A stretch of DNA of 64,000 bases, taken from NCBI RefSeq assembly GCF_900104965.1, contig NZ_LT629757.1, forward strand, positions 1,302,001 to 1,366,000. The letters are read 5' to 3'. Within the stretch, counting starts at the first letter, position 1. Every line of letters begins with the position of its first letter. Shown here one piece after another: positions 1 through 7,938 of the stretch. Both the position numbers and the translations under genes were made by a program. The notes beneath the pieces are model-generated. The model was not told where the DNA came from. It made no database searches and saw only the letters and a program-made list of their open reading frames with translations. Origin of the DNA: Nocardioides scoriae. GTDB taxonomy: Bacteria; Actinomycetota; Actinomycetes; Propionibacteriales; Nocardioidaceae.

Positions 1-230
1 ACGGCACCGGCCTGCGCGAGGCGCGCTGCACGGGCGCCCCGGTCAGCGAGCTGGTCCGGCTGGTCCGCACCTCCTACGAGGACCCCGCGGCCCCGGGGCT
101 GCGCCAGGGCCCGGCCGACCTGCAGGCCACGATCAGCCCGCGCTCGATCCCCTCCCGCGGGGGGCCCTACGTCCCGACCGGGCCCGACGTGGCGGTCGAC
201 CGGTCGGTCTTCGTGGTCGCTGCTCGCTGA
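1..230 (+). CDS. C-terminal part of a small secreted-type protein (5' end outside window)
   Basis: The frame beginning at base 3 is open to a TGA at 228-230 and gives about 75 residues. The window edge removes the start. The fragment aligns through its whole length with the C-terminal half of the next gene: both have a CTGA motif, an SY(E/A)DP motif, a GLR(Q/N)G motif and an APRS/SPRS motif followed by GG-Y-V. The two are therefore tandem paralogues on the same strand, separated by about 117 bases. By analogy with its neighbour it is probably an exported protein, but its signal peptide cannot be seen. I do not recognise a named domain and give no function. Confidence 0.7.
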   Translation, partial: GTGLREARCTGAPVSELVRLVRTSYEDPAAPGLRQGPADLQATISPRSIPSRGGPYVPTGPDVAVDRSVFVVAAR

Positions 231-347
231 TCCGCTCGCCGCGCATGAGTGATTCGTGAGGTTTGTCGGATTCATCGGCTGGGCAGGCTCGGGAGGACCA
301 CGACGTGCCGCTCCGCTCGGGAGACGGCCCAACTCCTGGGGGACCTC

Positions 348-845
348 ATGCTCCGTCGCACCGCCGCCCTGCTCGCCACGACCTCGCTGATCGCCCTCGG
401 AGCACCGCTCGCGACCCCGGCGGTCGCCCAGGCGGACGACACGGTGGCGCCGCGCTTCGGCCCGCTGCCGGCGGGCGTGGCGTACCTCACCGGCCAGGAC
501 GTCGCCCGGGTGCGGCTGCGCTACGCGTGCGCCGACGGCCCCACCCAGGCCCACTACCTCGTGGTGCAGCTGACCCAGACCGACCGGCCGTCCTACAACC
601 GCGGGCTGCGCGGCGACACCGGCGGCCTGCTCCAGGCCACCTGCACCGGCGCCGCGGTCGAGCAGACCGTGACGCTGCTGCGCTCGTCGTACGCCGACCC
701 GGACGCCGCCGGCCTGCGCAACGGCGCTGCCACCCTCCAGGTCACCCTGGCGCCGCGCTCCACGCCCGAGGACGGCGGCTGGTACGTCGCCACCGGCGAC
801 GACGTGGTGAGGTCGCGCACGGTGCAGGTGACCCGCACCCCCTGA
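348..845 (+). CDS. Small secreted protein, paralogue of the preceding gene
   Basis: 165 residues. The ATG at 348 is preceded by a purine-rich GGGGGA at about 338-343 and opens directly into a typical Sec signal peptide: an N-terminal RR, a hydrophobic stretch LLATTSLIALGAPL, then an AQA-type cleavage site near residue 29. An upstream in-frame start at 249 would put about 33 charged residues before the signal, so it was rejected. The mature protein has a pair of cysteines (YACADG and ATCTGA), compatible with one disulfide. No family is recognised. The partial paralogue immediately upstream suggests a duplicated pair of exported proteins. The gap before cstA is short (51 bases), but cstA has its own ribosome-binding site. 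Confidence 0.75.
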   Translation: MLRRTAALLATTSLIALGAPLATPAVAQADDTVAPRFGPLPAGVAYLTGQDVARVRLRYACADGPTQAHYLVVQLTQTDRPSYNRGLRGDTGGLLQATCTGAAVEQTVTLLRSSYADPDAAGLRNGAATLQVTLAPRSTPEDGGWYVATGDDVVRSRTVQVTRTP

Positions 846-896
846 CCCGGGCCGAGTAGCGTGACCGGCCTCACGACCCCTCGGAGCGGAGGCACG

Positions 897-3101
897 ATGT
901 CCACGCACACCCCCACCCGACCGCCCAGCGCACCCCCACCCGGGGACGGCGGGCGCGAGAAGATGTCCGCGCGGTCGATCGCCACCTGGGTGCTCGTGGC
1001 CCTGGTCGGGGCCACCTGCTGGGTCGTCCTGGCGCTGAGCCGCGGCGAGTCGGTTTCGGCCCTGTGGATCCTGTTCGCGGCGCTGTCGTCGTACCTGATC
1101 GCCTACCGCTTCTACTCCCGCTTCATCGCCCGTCGGGTGCTGCGCCTCGACGACACCCGGGCCACGCCGGCCGAGCGGCTGGAGAACGGCAGCGACTACG
1201 AGGTCACCGACCGCCGCGTGCTGTTCGGCCACCACTTCGCCGCCATCGCCGGCGCCGGCCCCCTGGTGGGCCCGGTCCTGGCCGCGCAGATGGGCTACCT
1301 GCCGGGCACGGTCTGGATCATCGTCGGCGTCATCTTCGCCGGCGCGGTCCAGGACATGGTCGTGCTGTTCCTCTCGATGCGCCGCGACGGCAAGAGCCTG
1401 GGCCAGATGGTCCGCGAGGAGATCGGCGTCGTCGGCGGCACCGCGGCCCTGATCGCCGTCTTCGCGATCATGATCATCATCCTGGCCGTGCTCTCGCTGG
1501 TGGTCGTCAACGCCCTGGCCGAGTCGCCGTGGGGCGTGTTCTCGATCGGCCTGACGATCCCGATCGCGCTGCTCATGGGCTTCTACCTGCGCTACGTGCG
1601 CCCGGGCCGCGTGCTCGAGGTGACGGGCATCGGCGTGGTGCTGCTGCTCCTGGCCATCATCGGCGGCGGGTACGTCGAGGCCTGGGGCCTCGGCGACGCG
1701 CTGACGCTGTCGAAGGAGACGCTGACCATCACGCTGGTGGTCTACGGCTTCGTCGCCTCGATACTGCCGGTGTGGATGCTGCTCACGCCGCGCGACTACC
1801 TCTCGACGTTCATGAAGGTCGGCGTCATCGGGCTGCTCGCCGTGGCGATGGTCCTGGCCCGGCCGGTGCTGCAGAACGACGCCGTCACGTCCTTCGCGAC
1901 CGACGGCGACGGACCGGTCTTCGCCGGCAAGCTGTTCCCGTTCCTGTTCATCACCATCGCGTGCGGCGCGCTGTCGGGCTTCCACGCGCTGATCTCCTCG
2001 GGCACCACCCCGAAGATGGTGGCCAAGGAGAGCCACGTCCGGATGATCGGCTACGGCGGCATGCTGATGGAGTCCTTCGTGGCCATCTCGGCACTCATCG
2101 CCGCCTGCGTCATCGACCAGGGCCTCTACTTCGCCATCAACGCCCCCGCCGGCGCGACCGGCGGCACCGTCGAGGGCGCCGTCCAGTTCGTCAACGGGCT
2201 GGGGCTGACCCTGACCCCCGACCAGCTGCAGGCCGCGGCCGCCTCCGTCGAGGAGGAGCTGGTCTCGCGCACCGGCGGCGCCCCGACCCTGGCCTTCGGC
2301 ATCTCGGTCATCTTCAACGACGCCTTCGGCGGCAACCTCGCGGCGTTCTGGTACCACTTCGCGATCATGTTCGAGGCGCTGTTCATCCTCACCGCCGTCG
2401 ACGCCGGCACCCGCGTGGGCCGCTTCATGCTGCAGGACACGGTCGGCAACATCTGGCCCCGCTTCGGCGACACGTCCTGGAAGCCCGCCTCGTGGCTCGC
2501 CTCCGCCGCGGTCGTCGGCTGCTGGGGCTACATGCTCTACGTCGGCGTCACCGATCCGCTGGGTGGCATCAACCAGCTCTTCCCGCTGTTCGGCATCGCC
2601 AACCAGCTGCTCGCCGCGATCGCGCTGACGCTGTGCGTGACGCTGTTCCTCAAGCAGGGCTGGCTGCGCTACGTCTGGGTGCCGGCCGTCCCGCTGGCGT
2701 GGGACCTGGTCACCACGATGACCGCGAGCTACCAGAAGGTGTTCTCCGACAACCCGGCCATCGGCTACTTCGCCCAGGCCGACAAGTACCGCAGCGCCCG
2801 CGAGGCCGGCGAGGTGCTCGCCCCGGCCACCAACGCCTCGCAGATGGACACGGTGATCACCAACTCGACCGTGAACGGCGTCCTGCAGGCCAGCTTCGCG
2901 GTGCTCGTCATCGTGATCGTGGCCAACGCGGTCCTGATCTGGGTCAAGGCGGTCCGCGCGGGCTCGCTGCCCACCACCGAGGTGCCCGCGGTCCACTCCG
3001 ACCTCGTCGCCCCGGCCGACTTCTTCGCCACCGCCGAGGAGAAGCAGGCCGTCGCCGCGTGGGAGTCCGAGCGCCACGAGGGCGTCGGGAGCCGACGGTG
3101 A
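897..3101 (+). CDS. cstA: CstA-family carbon starvation / peptide or pyruvate transporter
   Basis: 734 residues, a polytopic inner-membrane protein with about 16-18 hydrophobic segments. It shows the CstA signatures: the GHHFAAIAGAGPLVGPVLAAQ stretch near residue 110, the SSGTTPK motif, and a FNDAFGG/LTAVDAGTRVGRF region. CstA and BtsT proteins import peptides or pyruvate under carbon limitation; the substrate here cannot be read from sequence. A GTG at 861 is in frame, but the ATG at 897 has GGAG/GGAGG at 883-892 and was chosen. The stop codon overlaps the GTG of the small YbdD-like gene (GTGA overlap), so the two are translationally coupled, as in the E. coli cstA-ybdD pair. The C-terminal tail after the last membrane span is charged and cytoplasmic. 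Confidence 0.95.
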   Translation: MSTHTPTRPPSAPPPGDGGREKMSARSIATWVLVALVGATCWVVLALSRGESVSALWILFAALSSYLIAYRFYSRFIARRVLRLDDTRATPAERLENGSDYEVTDRRVLFGHHFAAIAGAGPLVGPVLAAQMGYLPGTVWIIVGVIFAGAVQDMVVLFLSMRRDGKSLGQMVREEIGVVGGTAALIAVFAIMIIILAVLSLVVVNALAESPWGVFSIGLTIPIALLMGFYLRYVRPGRVLEVTGIGVVLLLLAIIGGGYVEAWGLGDALTLSKETLTITLVVYGFVASILPVWMLLTPRDYLSTFMKVGVIGLLAVAMVLARPVLQNDAVTSFATDGDGPVFAGKLFPFLFITIACGALSGFHALISSGTTPKMVAKESHVRMIGYGGMLMESFVAISALIAACVIDQGLYFAINAPAGATGGTVEGAVQFVNGLGLTLTPDQLQAAAASVEEELVSRTGGAPTLAFGISVIFNDAFGGNLAAFWYHFAIMFEALFILTAVDAGTRVGRFMLQDTVGNIWPRFGDTSWKPASWLASAAVVGCWGYMLYVGVTDPLGGINQLFPLFGIANQLLAAIALTLCVTLFLKQGWLRYVWVPAVPLAWDLVTTMTASYQKVFSDNPAIGYFAQADKYRSAREAGEVLAPATNASQMDTVITNSTVNGVLQASFAVLVIVIVANAVLIWVKAVRAGSLPTTEVPAVHSDLVAPADFFATAEEKQAVAAWESERHEGVGSRR

Positions 3102-3316
3102 CGTCGTCACCCCACTCCGCCACCCCGGTCGGGGGCCCGCTGCGCCGGGCCCTCGCCGGGGTGCGGTGGTACGCCAAGCAGCTCAGCGGCGAGTCCAAGT
3201 GGGACGAGCACCTCGCCCGCTGCGAGCGCGACGGCGTCCCCCCGATGACGCGGCGCGAGTTCGAGCGCCACCGCGACCACCAGCGCGAGCACGGCACCCA
3301 GGCGCGCTGCTGCTGA
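3098..3316 (+). CDS. YbdD/YjiX-family small protein, partner of CstA
   Basis: 72 residues from a GTG that overlaps the cstA stop by 4 nt. The core matches the YbdD/YjiX (DUF466) family: a Y-x-K-x-L-x-GES-x-WD-x-Y/H pattern, here WYAKQLSGESKWDEHL, followed by PMTRREFERHR and a cysteine pair at the C terminus. In E. coli such proteins are encoded directly after cstA or btsT, and the family has been linked to transporter function. The conserved pairing and translational coupling support the same role here. Most annotation pipelines would miss the gene because it is short and starts with GTG inside the preceding gene. Confidence 0.85.
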   Translation: MTSSPHSATPVGGPLRRALAGVRWYAKQLSGESKWDEHLARCERDGVPPMTRREFERHRDHQREHGTQARCC

Positions 3317-3335
3317 GGCCTCCGTCCCTGTGAGC

Positions 3336-3512
3336 CCGGTCCACGAGGAGGTCGCACCGGTCCCTGAGGAAGTCGCTCCGGTCCCTGAGGAGGTCGCGGT
3401 CGCCTCGGTCCCTGAGGAGGTCGCGCAGCGACCGTCTCGAAGGGGCCGGCCCGGTCGCCTCGGTCCCTGAGGAGGTCGCGCAGCGACCGTCTCGAAGGGC
3501 CGTCTCGAAGGG
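3336..3512 (+). repeat. Cluster of degenerate intergenic repeat units with hairpin potential
   Basis: Five units of the core CGGTCCCTGAGGAGGTCGC lie head to tail at about 3338-3355 (diverged), 3358-3376, 3379-3397, 3407-3425 and 3461-3479. The last two are extended, almost identical 47-nt units (3398-3444 and 3453-3499). In each, GGTCGC-GCA-GCGACC forms a perfect hairpin, enclosed by an outer CCCTGAG/CTCGAAGGG stem. A partial copy of the right end (CCGTCTCGAAGGG) follows at 3500-3512. The block fills the gap between the YbdD-like gene and the Dabb gene and contains no coding frame. It resembles a dispersed palindromic (REP-like) element that has been duplicated in place. Confidence 0.8.
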
Positions 3513-3529
3513 CCAGGCAGAATCTCCCC

Positions 3530-3826
3530 ATGATCCGCAACGTCGTCGTCGGGGTGGTCCGGGAGGGCGTCAGCCCCGAGCAGGTCGAGGAGGCGCTCGA
3601 CGCCTTGCGCCAGTTCCGGATGGACGGCGAGCTCGTCGGCATCGTCGCCGGCCAGGACCTCGGGCTGCGCGAGGGCAACGCGTCGTACTGCCTGACGGTC
3701 GACTTCCCGGACGCCGCGGCGTACCGCACCTACGACCTCGACGAGGAGCACAACCGGATCCGGCGCGAGCTGTTCGCCCCGATCTCCACCTCGATCCAGC
3801 GGATCCAGTTCGAGCTGCCCGACTGA
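3530..3826 (+). CDS. Dabb-family (stress-responsive A/B barrel) protein
   Basis: 98 residues. The sequence has the dimeric alpha/beta-barrel pattern of the Dabb family: MIRNVVVGVVREGVSPEQ at the start, a G-x-D-L/GL central strand, a VDFPDAAAYRTYD segment and a C-terminal H-x3-R...I-x-R-I-x-F/D. Members are small homodimeric proteins, some stress-induced and some with cyclase or other enzymatic roles; the specific role here is unknown. The ATG at 3530 is preceded by CAGAAT at 3518-3523 and exactly six bases, the arrangement of a leaderless transcript, with no convincing ribosome-binding site. It lies directly downstream of the repeat cluster. Confidence 0.8.
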   Translation: MIRNVVVGVVREGVSPEQVEEALDALRQFRMDGELVGIVAGQDLGLREGNASYCLTVDFPDAAAYRTYDLDEEHNRIRRELFAPISTSIQRIQFELPD

Positions 3827-3912
3827 CATCGCGTGACCGGTCCAGCCCGCTCGGTGACCGGGTGTCCACCACGATGCAGCCTTCTCGCCCGAACGGGCGC
3901 ATACTGGAGCCG

Positions 3913-4131
3913 ATGTCGAGCTCACCTGCACGTCGCCGCCACCTGCCCAGCAGCCCCTTCGCCGCTCCCGTCGAGCCGGTGATCGAGGTCTTCGAGCTCG
4001 GTGACCGGGTGAGCCACGACCTGTACGGCCTCGGCCGCATCGTCGGTGTCGAGTCCGCGGCCGTCTCGGTCGACTTCAACGGTCGCACCGTGCGGATCAC
4101 GAGCCCCTACCCCAAGCTCACCGGGCTCTGA
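3913..4131 (+). CDS. Small basic protein with a CarD/Tudor-like GDRVSH-x-xYG-x-G motif
   Basis: 72 residues. The C-terminal half reads VFELGDRVSHDLYGLGRIVGVES followed by VSVDFNGRTVRI, the small beta-barrel motif seen at the start of CarD-like and other SH3/Tudor-like domains. The N-terminal 25 residues are basic and proline-rich and probably disordered. No enzyme motif is present; nucleic-acid or polymerase binding is only a suggestion from the fold. The start at 3913 is chosen because CATACT (3900-3905) sits seven bases upstream, as in leaderless genes; GTG 3862 and ATG 3871 are in-frame alternatives without support. A pair of palindromes follows the stop. Confidence 0.65.
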   Translation: MSSSPARRRHLPSSPFAAPVEPVIEVFELGDRVSHDLYGLGRIVGVESAAVSVDFNGRTVRITSPYPKLTGL

Positions 4132-4139
4132 GGGGTCCG

Positions 4140-4167
4140 CTGATTACCCGGACGTCCGGGTAATCAG
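4140..4167. promoter_or_regulatory. 28-nt perfect palindrome
   Basis: Fourteen bases, CTGATTACCCGGAC, are followed directly by their reverse complement, centred on ACGT. It lies 8 nt after the stop of the small GDRVSH gene and about 180 nt before the DUF222/HNH gene. There is no loop and no U-tract, so it suits a dimeric operator or a protected DNA site better than a classical terminator. A second palindrome begins two bases downstream. Confidence 0.7.
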
Positions 4168-4168
4168 T

Positions 4169-4200
4169 CACTTGGCGCGTGTTGCAACAGGCGTCAAGTG
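4169..4200. promoter_or_regulatory. 32-nt near-perfect palindrome centred on TTGCAA
   Basis: Arms of 16 nt (CACTTGGCGCGTGTTG and its near reverse complement) meet at TTGCAA, with only two non-matching pairs. It follows the previous palindrome after one base. The centre TGTTGCAACA looks like a LacI- or TetR-class operator. Either the downstream DUF222/HNH gene is controlled from here, or both palindromes form alternative hairpins at the end of the upstream transcript. Confidence 0.65.
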
Positions 4201-4350
4201 GTCGAGAAGGACGTCAGGTGTGACGGGTGGGGTAGTTGTTCGTCCGCCCACCGCCTCGACCCGCCGGCTGGTCGTCTCGGACGACAAAGCCCAGGTCAGA
4301 GCGATTTGACCCTTGCCGTGACTGTCGGTGCTCGGTGCTTCGATGGACCC

Positions 4351-5622
4351 ATGAGCAGCTCCCCCCACGACACCTCGGCGGCCCACCCGGTCGTCGATCT
4401 CGTGGTCCGGCTGCGCGCCCGGCTCGACGACCTCGCCTCCCCTGCGAGCCGGCCGGTCTGGGCGCTCGACACCTCCGAGCAGCGCCACGTCCTGACCGAG
4501 CTCGCGACCGCCCAGGCCCAGCTCGAGGCGCTGCGCCTCCGGGTGCTCGCCGAGGCTGACCGCTCCGGTGCCACCACCGCGCACGCCGACCGCTCGGCCG
4601 CCGATTGGGTCGCCGTCGAGACCCGGCAGCGGCGCGCAGCCGCTCGCTCCGACCTGCGCCTCGCCAGCGCCCTGGAGCGGCACCACGTCCTCGCCACCGC
4701 TCTTGCCCGGGGCGACGCCAACGCCGACCAGGCGCGGGCCGTCGTCGCGGCGCTCGACCACCTGCCGGCCGGCGGCGACCTCGCGGTCTCGCCCGAGCAG
4801 CGCTGCCGCGCCGAGCGGTGGCTCGTCGAGCAGGCCGCCCACCACGACGCCCAGGCGCTGCGGATGCTGGGGCGGCGGCTGTTCGAGGTGATCTGCCCCG
4901 AGCGTGCCGACGAGATCGAGGGCCGGTTGCTGGAGGCCGAGGAGCAGGAGGCGGCGCGGCGCACGTCGTTGACGATGCGCGAGGACGACCTGGGCGTCTG
5001 CCACGGCCGTTTCCGGATCCCGGCCCGCCACGGGCAGATGCTGACGAAGATGATCCTGGCGCTCACCCCGCCCCCGTCGAGCGCGCCCGACGCCGAGGCC
5101 CAGCCGCTCCCCGTCCGCCACGGCGTCGCCCTGACCGAGCTGATCGAGCGGATCCCCGCCGAGAGCCTGCCCACCGCCGGCGGCTGCGGCGCCACCGTCG
5201 TGGTCACCATGACGATGGAGCAGTTGCTGGCCGACCTCGACGCCGCCGGCGTCGCCACGCTCGACACCGGAGGCCGGGTCAGCGCCGCCGAGGCCCGCCG
5301 TCTCGCCTCCCGGGCCGGCATCGTCCCGGTCGTGCTCGGTGGCGCCTCGGTCCCCCTCGACGCGGGGCGCCAGCGCCGGTTCTTCTCGGCCCAGCAGCGG
5401 ATCGCCCTCCAGCTCCGGGACCGCCACTGCACCGCCCACGGCTGCGACGCTCCCCCGGCTCTGTGCCACGCCCACCACGACCGACCCTGGAGCCAGGTCG
5501 GCACCACCGACCTCGCCCACGGCCGCCTGCTCTGCGGCCACCACCACCGCCGCGTCCACGACCCGTCCTACCGCCACGAGCGGTTGCCGGACGGGTCCCT
5601 CCGGTTCCACCGGCGGGAGTGA
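4351..5622 (+). CDS. DUF222 / HNH endonuclease-domain protein (13E12 repeat family)
   Basis: 423 residues. The N-terminal two thirds is the all-alpha DUF222 region (AQLEALRLRVLAEADRSG and ADWVAVETRQRR are typical). The C-terminal 60 residues carry the HNH nuclease motif: a CTAHGCDAP zinc-type pair, CHAHHD (first His), and LLCGHHHRRVH. This family is repeated many times in actinobacterial genomes; some mycobacterial copies are DNA-damage-inducible, but no LexA box is visible here. The ATG at 4351 is favoured over the GTG at 4198, which lies in the palindrome. TTCGAT six bases before 4351 may be a leaderless -10. The stretch 4201-4350 otherwise holds no gene. Confidence 0.88.
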   Translation: MSSSPHDTSAAHPVVDLVVRLRARLDDLASPASRPVWALDTSEQRHVLTELATAQAQLEALRLRVLAEADRSGATTAHADRSAADWVAVETRQRRAAARSDLRLASALERHHVLATALARGDANADQARAVVAALDHLPAGGDLAVSPEQRCRAERWLVEQAAHHDAQALRMLGRRLFEVICPERADEIEGRLLEAEEQEAARRTSLTMREDDLGVCHGRFRIPARHGQMLTKMILALTPPPSSAPDAEAQPLPVRHGVALTELIERIPAESLPTAGGCGATVVVTMTMEQLLADLDAAGVATLDTGGRVSAAEARRLASRAGIVPVVLGGASVPLDAGRQRRFFSAQQRIALQLRDRHCTAHGCDAPPALCHAHHDRPWSQVGTTDLAHGRLLCGHHHRRVHDPSYRHERLPDGSLRFHRRE

Positions 5623-5692
5623 GGGTCAGAGCGGACTGAGGTTGGCGGCACTGCTGTGCCCGGCAGGGTCCTGCGCTACGCGCAGGTCCTGC

Positions 5693-7117
5693 TCAGCTGT
5701 CGAACCCCAGCCCCAGCGCACCGGTCGCCCGGAGCCAGAGGTTCTCCTTGCCGCCGTTGGCGTCGGCGCGGGCGAGCGAGCGTCGGGTGGCCTCGATGCC
5801 GGCCCAGCGGAGCGGCTCGGGCGGGAACGGCAGGGGCTTGGTCCGGACCATCTCCAGGCGGGTGCGGGGGGTGTCGAGGCCGCCGAGCAGGTCGAGGAGG
5901 ACGTCGCCGGCGAAGCGGGTGGCGCCCACGCCGAGGCCGGTGAAGCCGGCGGCGTAGCCGACGCGGCCCTTCAGGGCGGTGCCGTAGAAGGCGGCGAAGC
6001 GGGTGCAGGTGTCGATGACGCCGCCCCAGGTGTGGCTGAAGCGGACGCCGCCGTCGACCTCGGCGAGCTGGGGGAAGGCGGTGAAGAAGCGCTCGGAGAG
6101 CGTCTCGTACGTCGCCCACCGCTGCTCGTACGCCGGACCCATGGCGCTGCCGTAGTGGTAGATCGCGTCGTAGCCGCCCCACAGGATGCGGCCGTCGCGG
6201 GTGGTGCGGGCGTAGATGAACTGGTTGCCCGCGTCGGAGTAGCCCTCCCGGCCGGCCCACCCGATGGCGTCGCGCTGGGCGGGGGTGAGCGGCTCGGTCA
6301 TCAGCACGTAGTCGTAGACCGGCACGGTCATCAACCGCAGCCGGCGCAGCAGCGAGGGCCAGGCGTTGGTGGCCAGCACCACCTGGCGGGCGGCGACGGG
6401 GCCGGCGTCGGTGGCCAGGGCGACACCGGCGCCGGAGGTGGCCAGGCCGGTGACGCGGGTCCCCTCGTGGATGCGTACGCCGCGCGACAGGCAGGCCTCG
6501 CGCAGGCCCCACGCCAGGCGGGCGGGCTCGAGCATCGCGGAGTCCGGGTCGTGGAAGGCGGCCAGCGCCGTCGGGGAGTCGATCCGGGCACGGAGCGCGT
6601 CGCCCTCGAGCCAGGTGACGTCCATCCCCATTGACTGCATCGCGGCGTGCTCGCCGGCGGCCCACTCCACCTGGTGGGGCTGCGTGGCGACCGCCAGCGA
6701 GCCGGTGCGGCGGAAGTCGCAGTCGATGCCGTGCTCGCTGATGGTCTTCTCGATGCCGTCGAGGTTCTCGCGGCCCAGCTCGAGCAGCGTCGACATCTCC
6801 TCGGGCCAGCGGGCCGTGCCGTTGCCGAAGCCGTGCGTCAGGCTCGCCTCGCAAAAGCCGCCGTTGCGACCGCTGGCCGCGTGGCCGCAGTTCTCGGCCT
6901 CCAGCACCAGCACCGAGCGCTGCGGCTCCCGCTCGACGGCGAGCAGCGCCGTCCACAGCCCGAGGTAGCCGCCGCCCACGACCACGAGGTCGGCGGCGTC
7001 GGGACCGGCCAGGGGCGGCAGCGGGGCGGGGCGGGCCGCGTCCTGGAGCCAGTACGGCGCGCCCACCGCGCCGCGCAGGGCGGCGAGGTGGTGCGGGGTC
7101 GAGCCGGACGCGCTCAT
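5693..7117 (-). CDS. FAD-dependent amine oxidoreductase (PuuB-like gamma-glutamylputrescine oxidase type)
   Basis: 474 residues of the DAO superfamily. It has an N-terminal dinucleotide-binding motif (VVVGGGYLGLW near residues 44-54), a conserved ASGRNGG motif and a C-terminal FAD-binding stretch (YAAGFTGLGVGATRFAG). Such proteins oxidise gamma-glutamylputrescine or related amines in the cytosol. It is the last gene of the potDABC operon and overlaps potC by the ATGA tetranucleotide, which supports a polyamine-derived substrate. No PuuA or PuuD homologue is in the window, so the exact reaction is inferred. A second FAD oxidase of the same type lies on the plus strand at 11854. The tract 5623-5692 after the HNH gene contains nothing recognisable. 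Confidence 0.85.
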   Translation of the reverse strand: MSASGSTPHHLAALRGAVGAPYWLQDAARPAPLPPLAGPDAADLVVVGGGYLGLWTALLAVEREPQRSVLVLEAENCGHAASGRNGGFCEASLTHGFGNGTARWPEEMSTLLELGRENLDGIEKTISEHGIDCDFRRTGSLAVATQPHQVEWAAGEHAAMQSMGMDVTWLEGDALRARIDSPTALAAFHDPDSAMLEPARLAWGLREACLSRGVRIHEGTRVTGLATSGAGVALATDAGPVAARQVVLATNAWPSLLRRLRLMTVPVYDYVLMTEPLTPAQRDAIGWAGREGYSDAGNQFIYARTTRDGRILWGGYDAIYHYGSAMGPAYEQRWATYETLSERFFTAFPQLAEVDGGVRFSHTWGGVIDTCTRFAAFYGTALKGRVGYAAGFTGLGVGATRFAGDVLLDLLGGLDTPRTRLEMVRTKPLPFPPEPLRWAGIEATRRSLARADANGGKENLWLRATGALGLGFDS

Positions 7118-7938
7118 CGCGCCAGCGCCTTCTCCTGCCGGCGCCGGTTGACCTCGACGCCGACGACGATCGCCACCGAAATCAGGAACATCACGGTGCC
7201 GACCACGTTGACCTGCATCGGCACGCCGCGCTGGGCGACGCCCCAGACGTACATCGGGAACGTCGTGGTGTTGCCGGCGTTGAGGTTGGTGATGATGAAG
7301 TCGTCGAAGGACAGCGAGAACGACAGCAGCGCCGCGCCCAGGATGCCGGGGAACACCAGCGGCAGCGTCACCCGCCGGAAGGTCTGCGCCTCGGTCGCGT
7401 AGAGGTCCATGGCCGCCTGCTCGAGGTTGTCGTCGAGCCCCGCGAGCCGGGCCCGCACGGTGACGACCACGAAGGACAGGCAGAACATGATGTGGGCGAT
7501 GAGGATCGTCCAGAAGCCGAGCTTGCCGCCGAAGCCGCCGGCGACGAAGAGCGCCAGCAGCGAGGAGCCCATCACGATCTCGGGCGAGGCCATCGGCAGG
7601 AAGATGCCGAGGTTGGCGGCGCTGCGGCCGTGGAAGCGGTGGCGCACCAGCGCGAAGGCCATCAGGGTGCCGAGCGCCGTGGCGACCACGGTGGCGAGCA
7701 GGCCGATCTGGATGCTGCGGCTCAGCGCCCCGCACAGGCCGTCGGCGGCGCAGGGGTTGGCCCAGTTGTCCAGGGTGAAGGCGTCGAAGCGGTAGATCAG
7801 CCGGCTGTCGGGCTTGTTGAAGCTCATCAGGACCACGACGAAGATCGGCACGAACATGTAGAGCAGCACGAGCAGGCCGCCGGCCATCACGAGGTGAGAG
7901 CCGACCCACCGGCCGAGCCGTTGCAGGGGGCCGTTCAC
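7114..7938 (-). CDS. potC: Spermidine/putrescine-type ABC transporter permease PotC
   Basis: 274 residues with six predicted membrane helices and the binding-protein-dependent permease EAA-type loop (EQAAMDLYATEAQTFRRVTLPLVFPGI) typical of the second polyamine permease. The FDDFIITN segment is characteristic of PotC. The GTG start overlaps the potB stop (GTGA), and its own stop overlaps the following oxidase. It forms the membrane channel with PotB and is energised by PotA. Uptake of putrescine or spermidine is the likely function by family and by the adjacent amine oxidases. Confidence 0.9.
   Translation of the reverse strand: MNGPLQRLGRWVGSHLVMAGGLLVLLYMFVPIFVVVLMSFNKPDSRLIYRFDAFTLDNWANPCAADGLCGALSRSIQIGLLATVVATALGTLMAFALVRHRFHGRSAANLGIFLPMASPEIVMGSSLLALFVAGGFGGKLGFWTILIAHIMFCLSFVVVTVRARLAGLDDNLEQAAMDLYATEAQTFRRVTLPLVFPGILGAALLSFSLSFDDFIITNLNAGNTTTFPMYVWGVAQRGVPMQVNVVGTVMFLISVAIVVGVEVNRRRQEKALAR

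Noticed and set aside
400-470. Possible frameshift between the two secreted paralogues
   Set aside because: The second gene has its own start, ribosome-binding site and signal peptide, so they are two genes rather than one broken gene.
861-896. GTG start for CstA at 861
   Set aside because: It has no ribosome-binding site; ATG 897 has GGAG/GGAGG and matches family N termini.
1064-3316. 750-residue open frame overlapping cstA
   Set aside because: Arginine/proline-rich shadow frame typical of GC-rich coding DNA; only its end (the YbdD-like gene at 3098) is real.
4198-4350. LexA box upstream of the DUF222/HNH gene
   Set aside because: Some family members are SOS-regulated, but no CGAAC-N4-GTTCG match occurs here.
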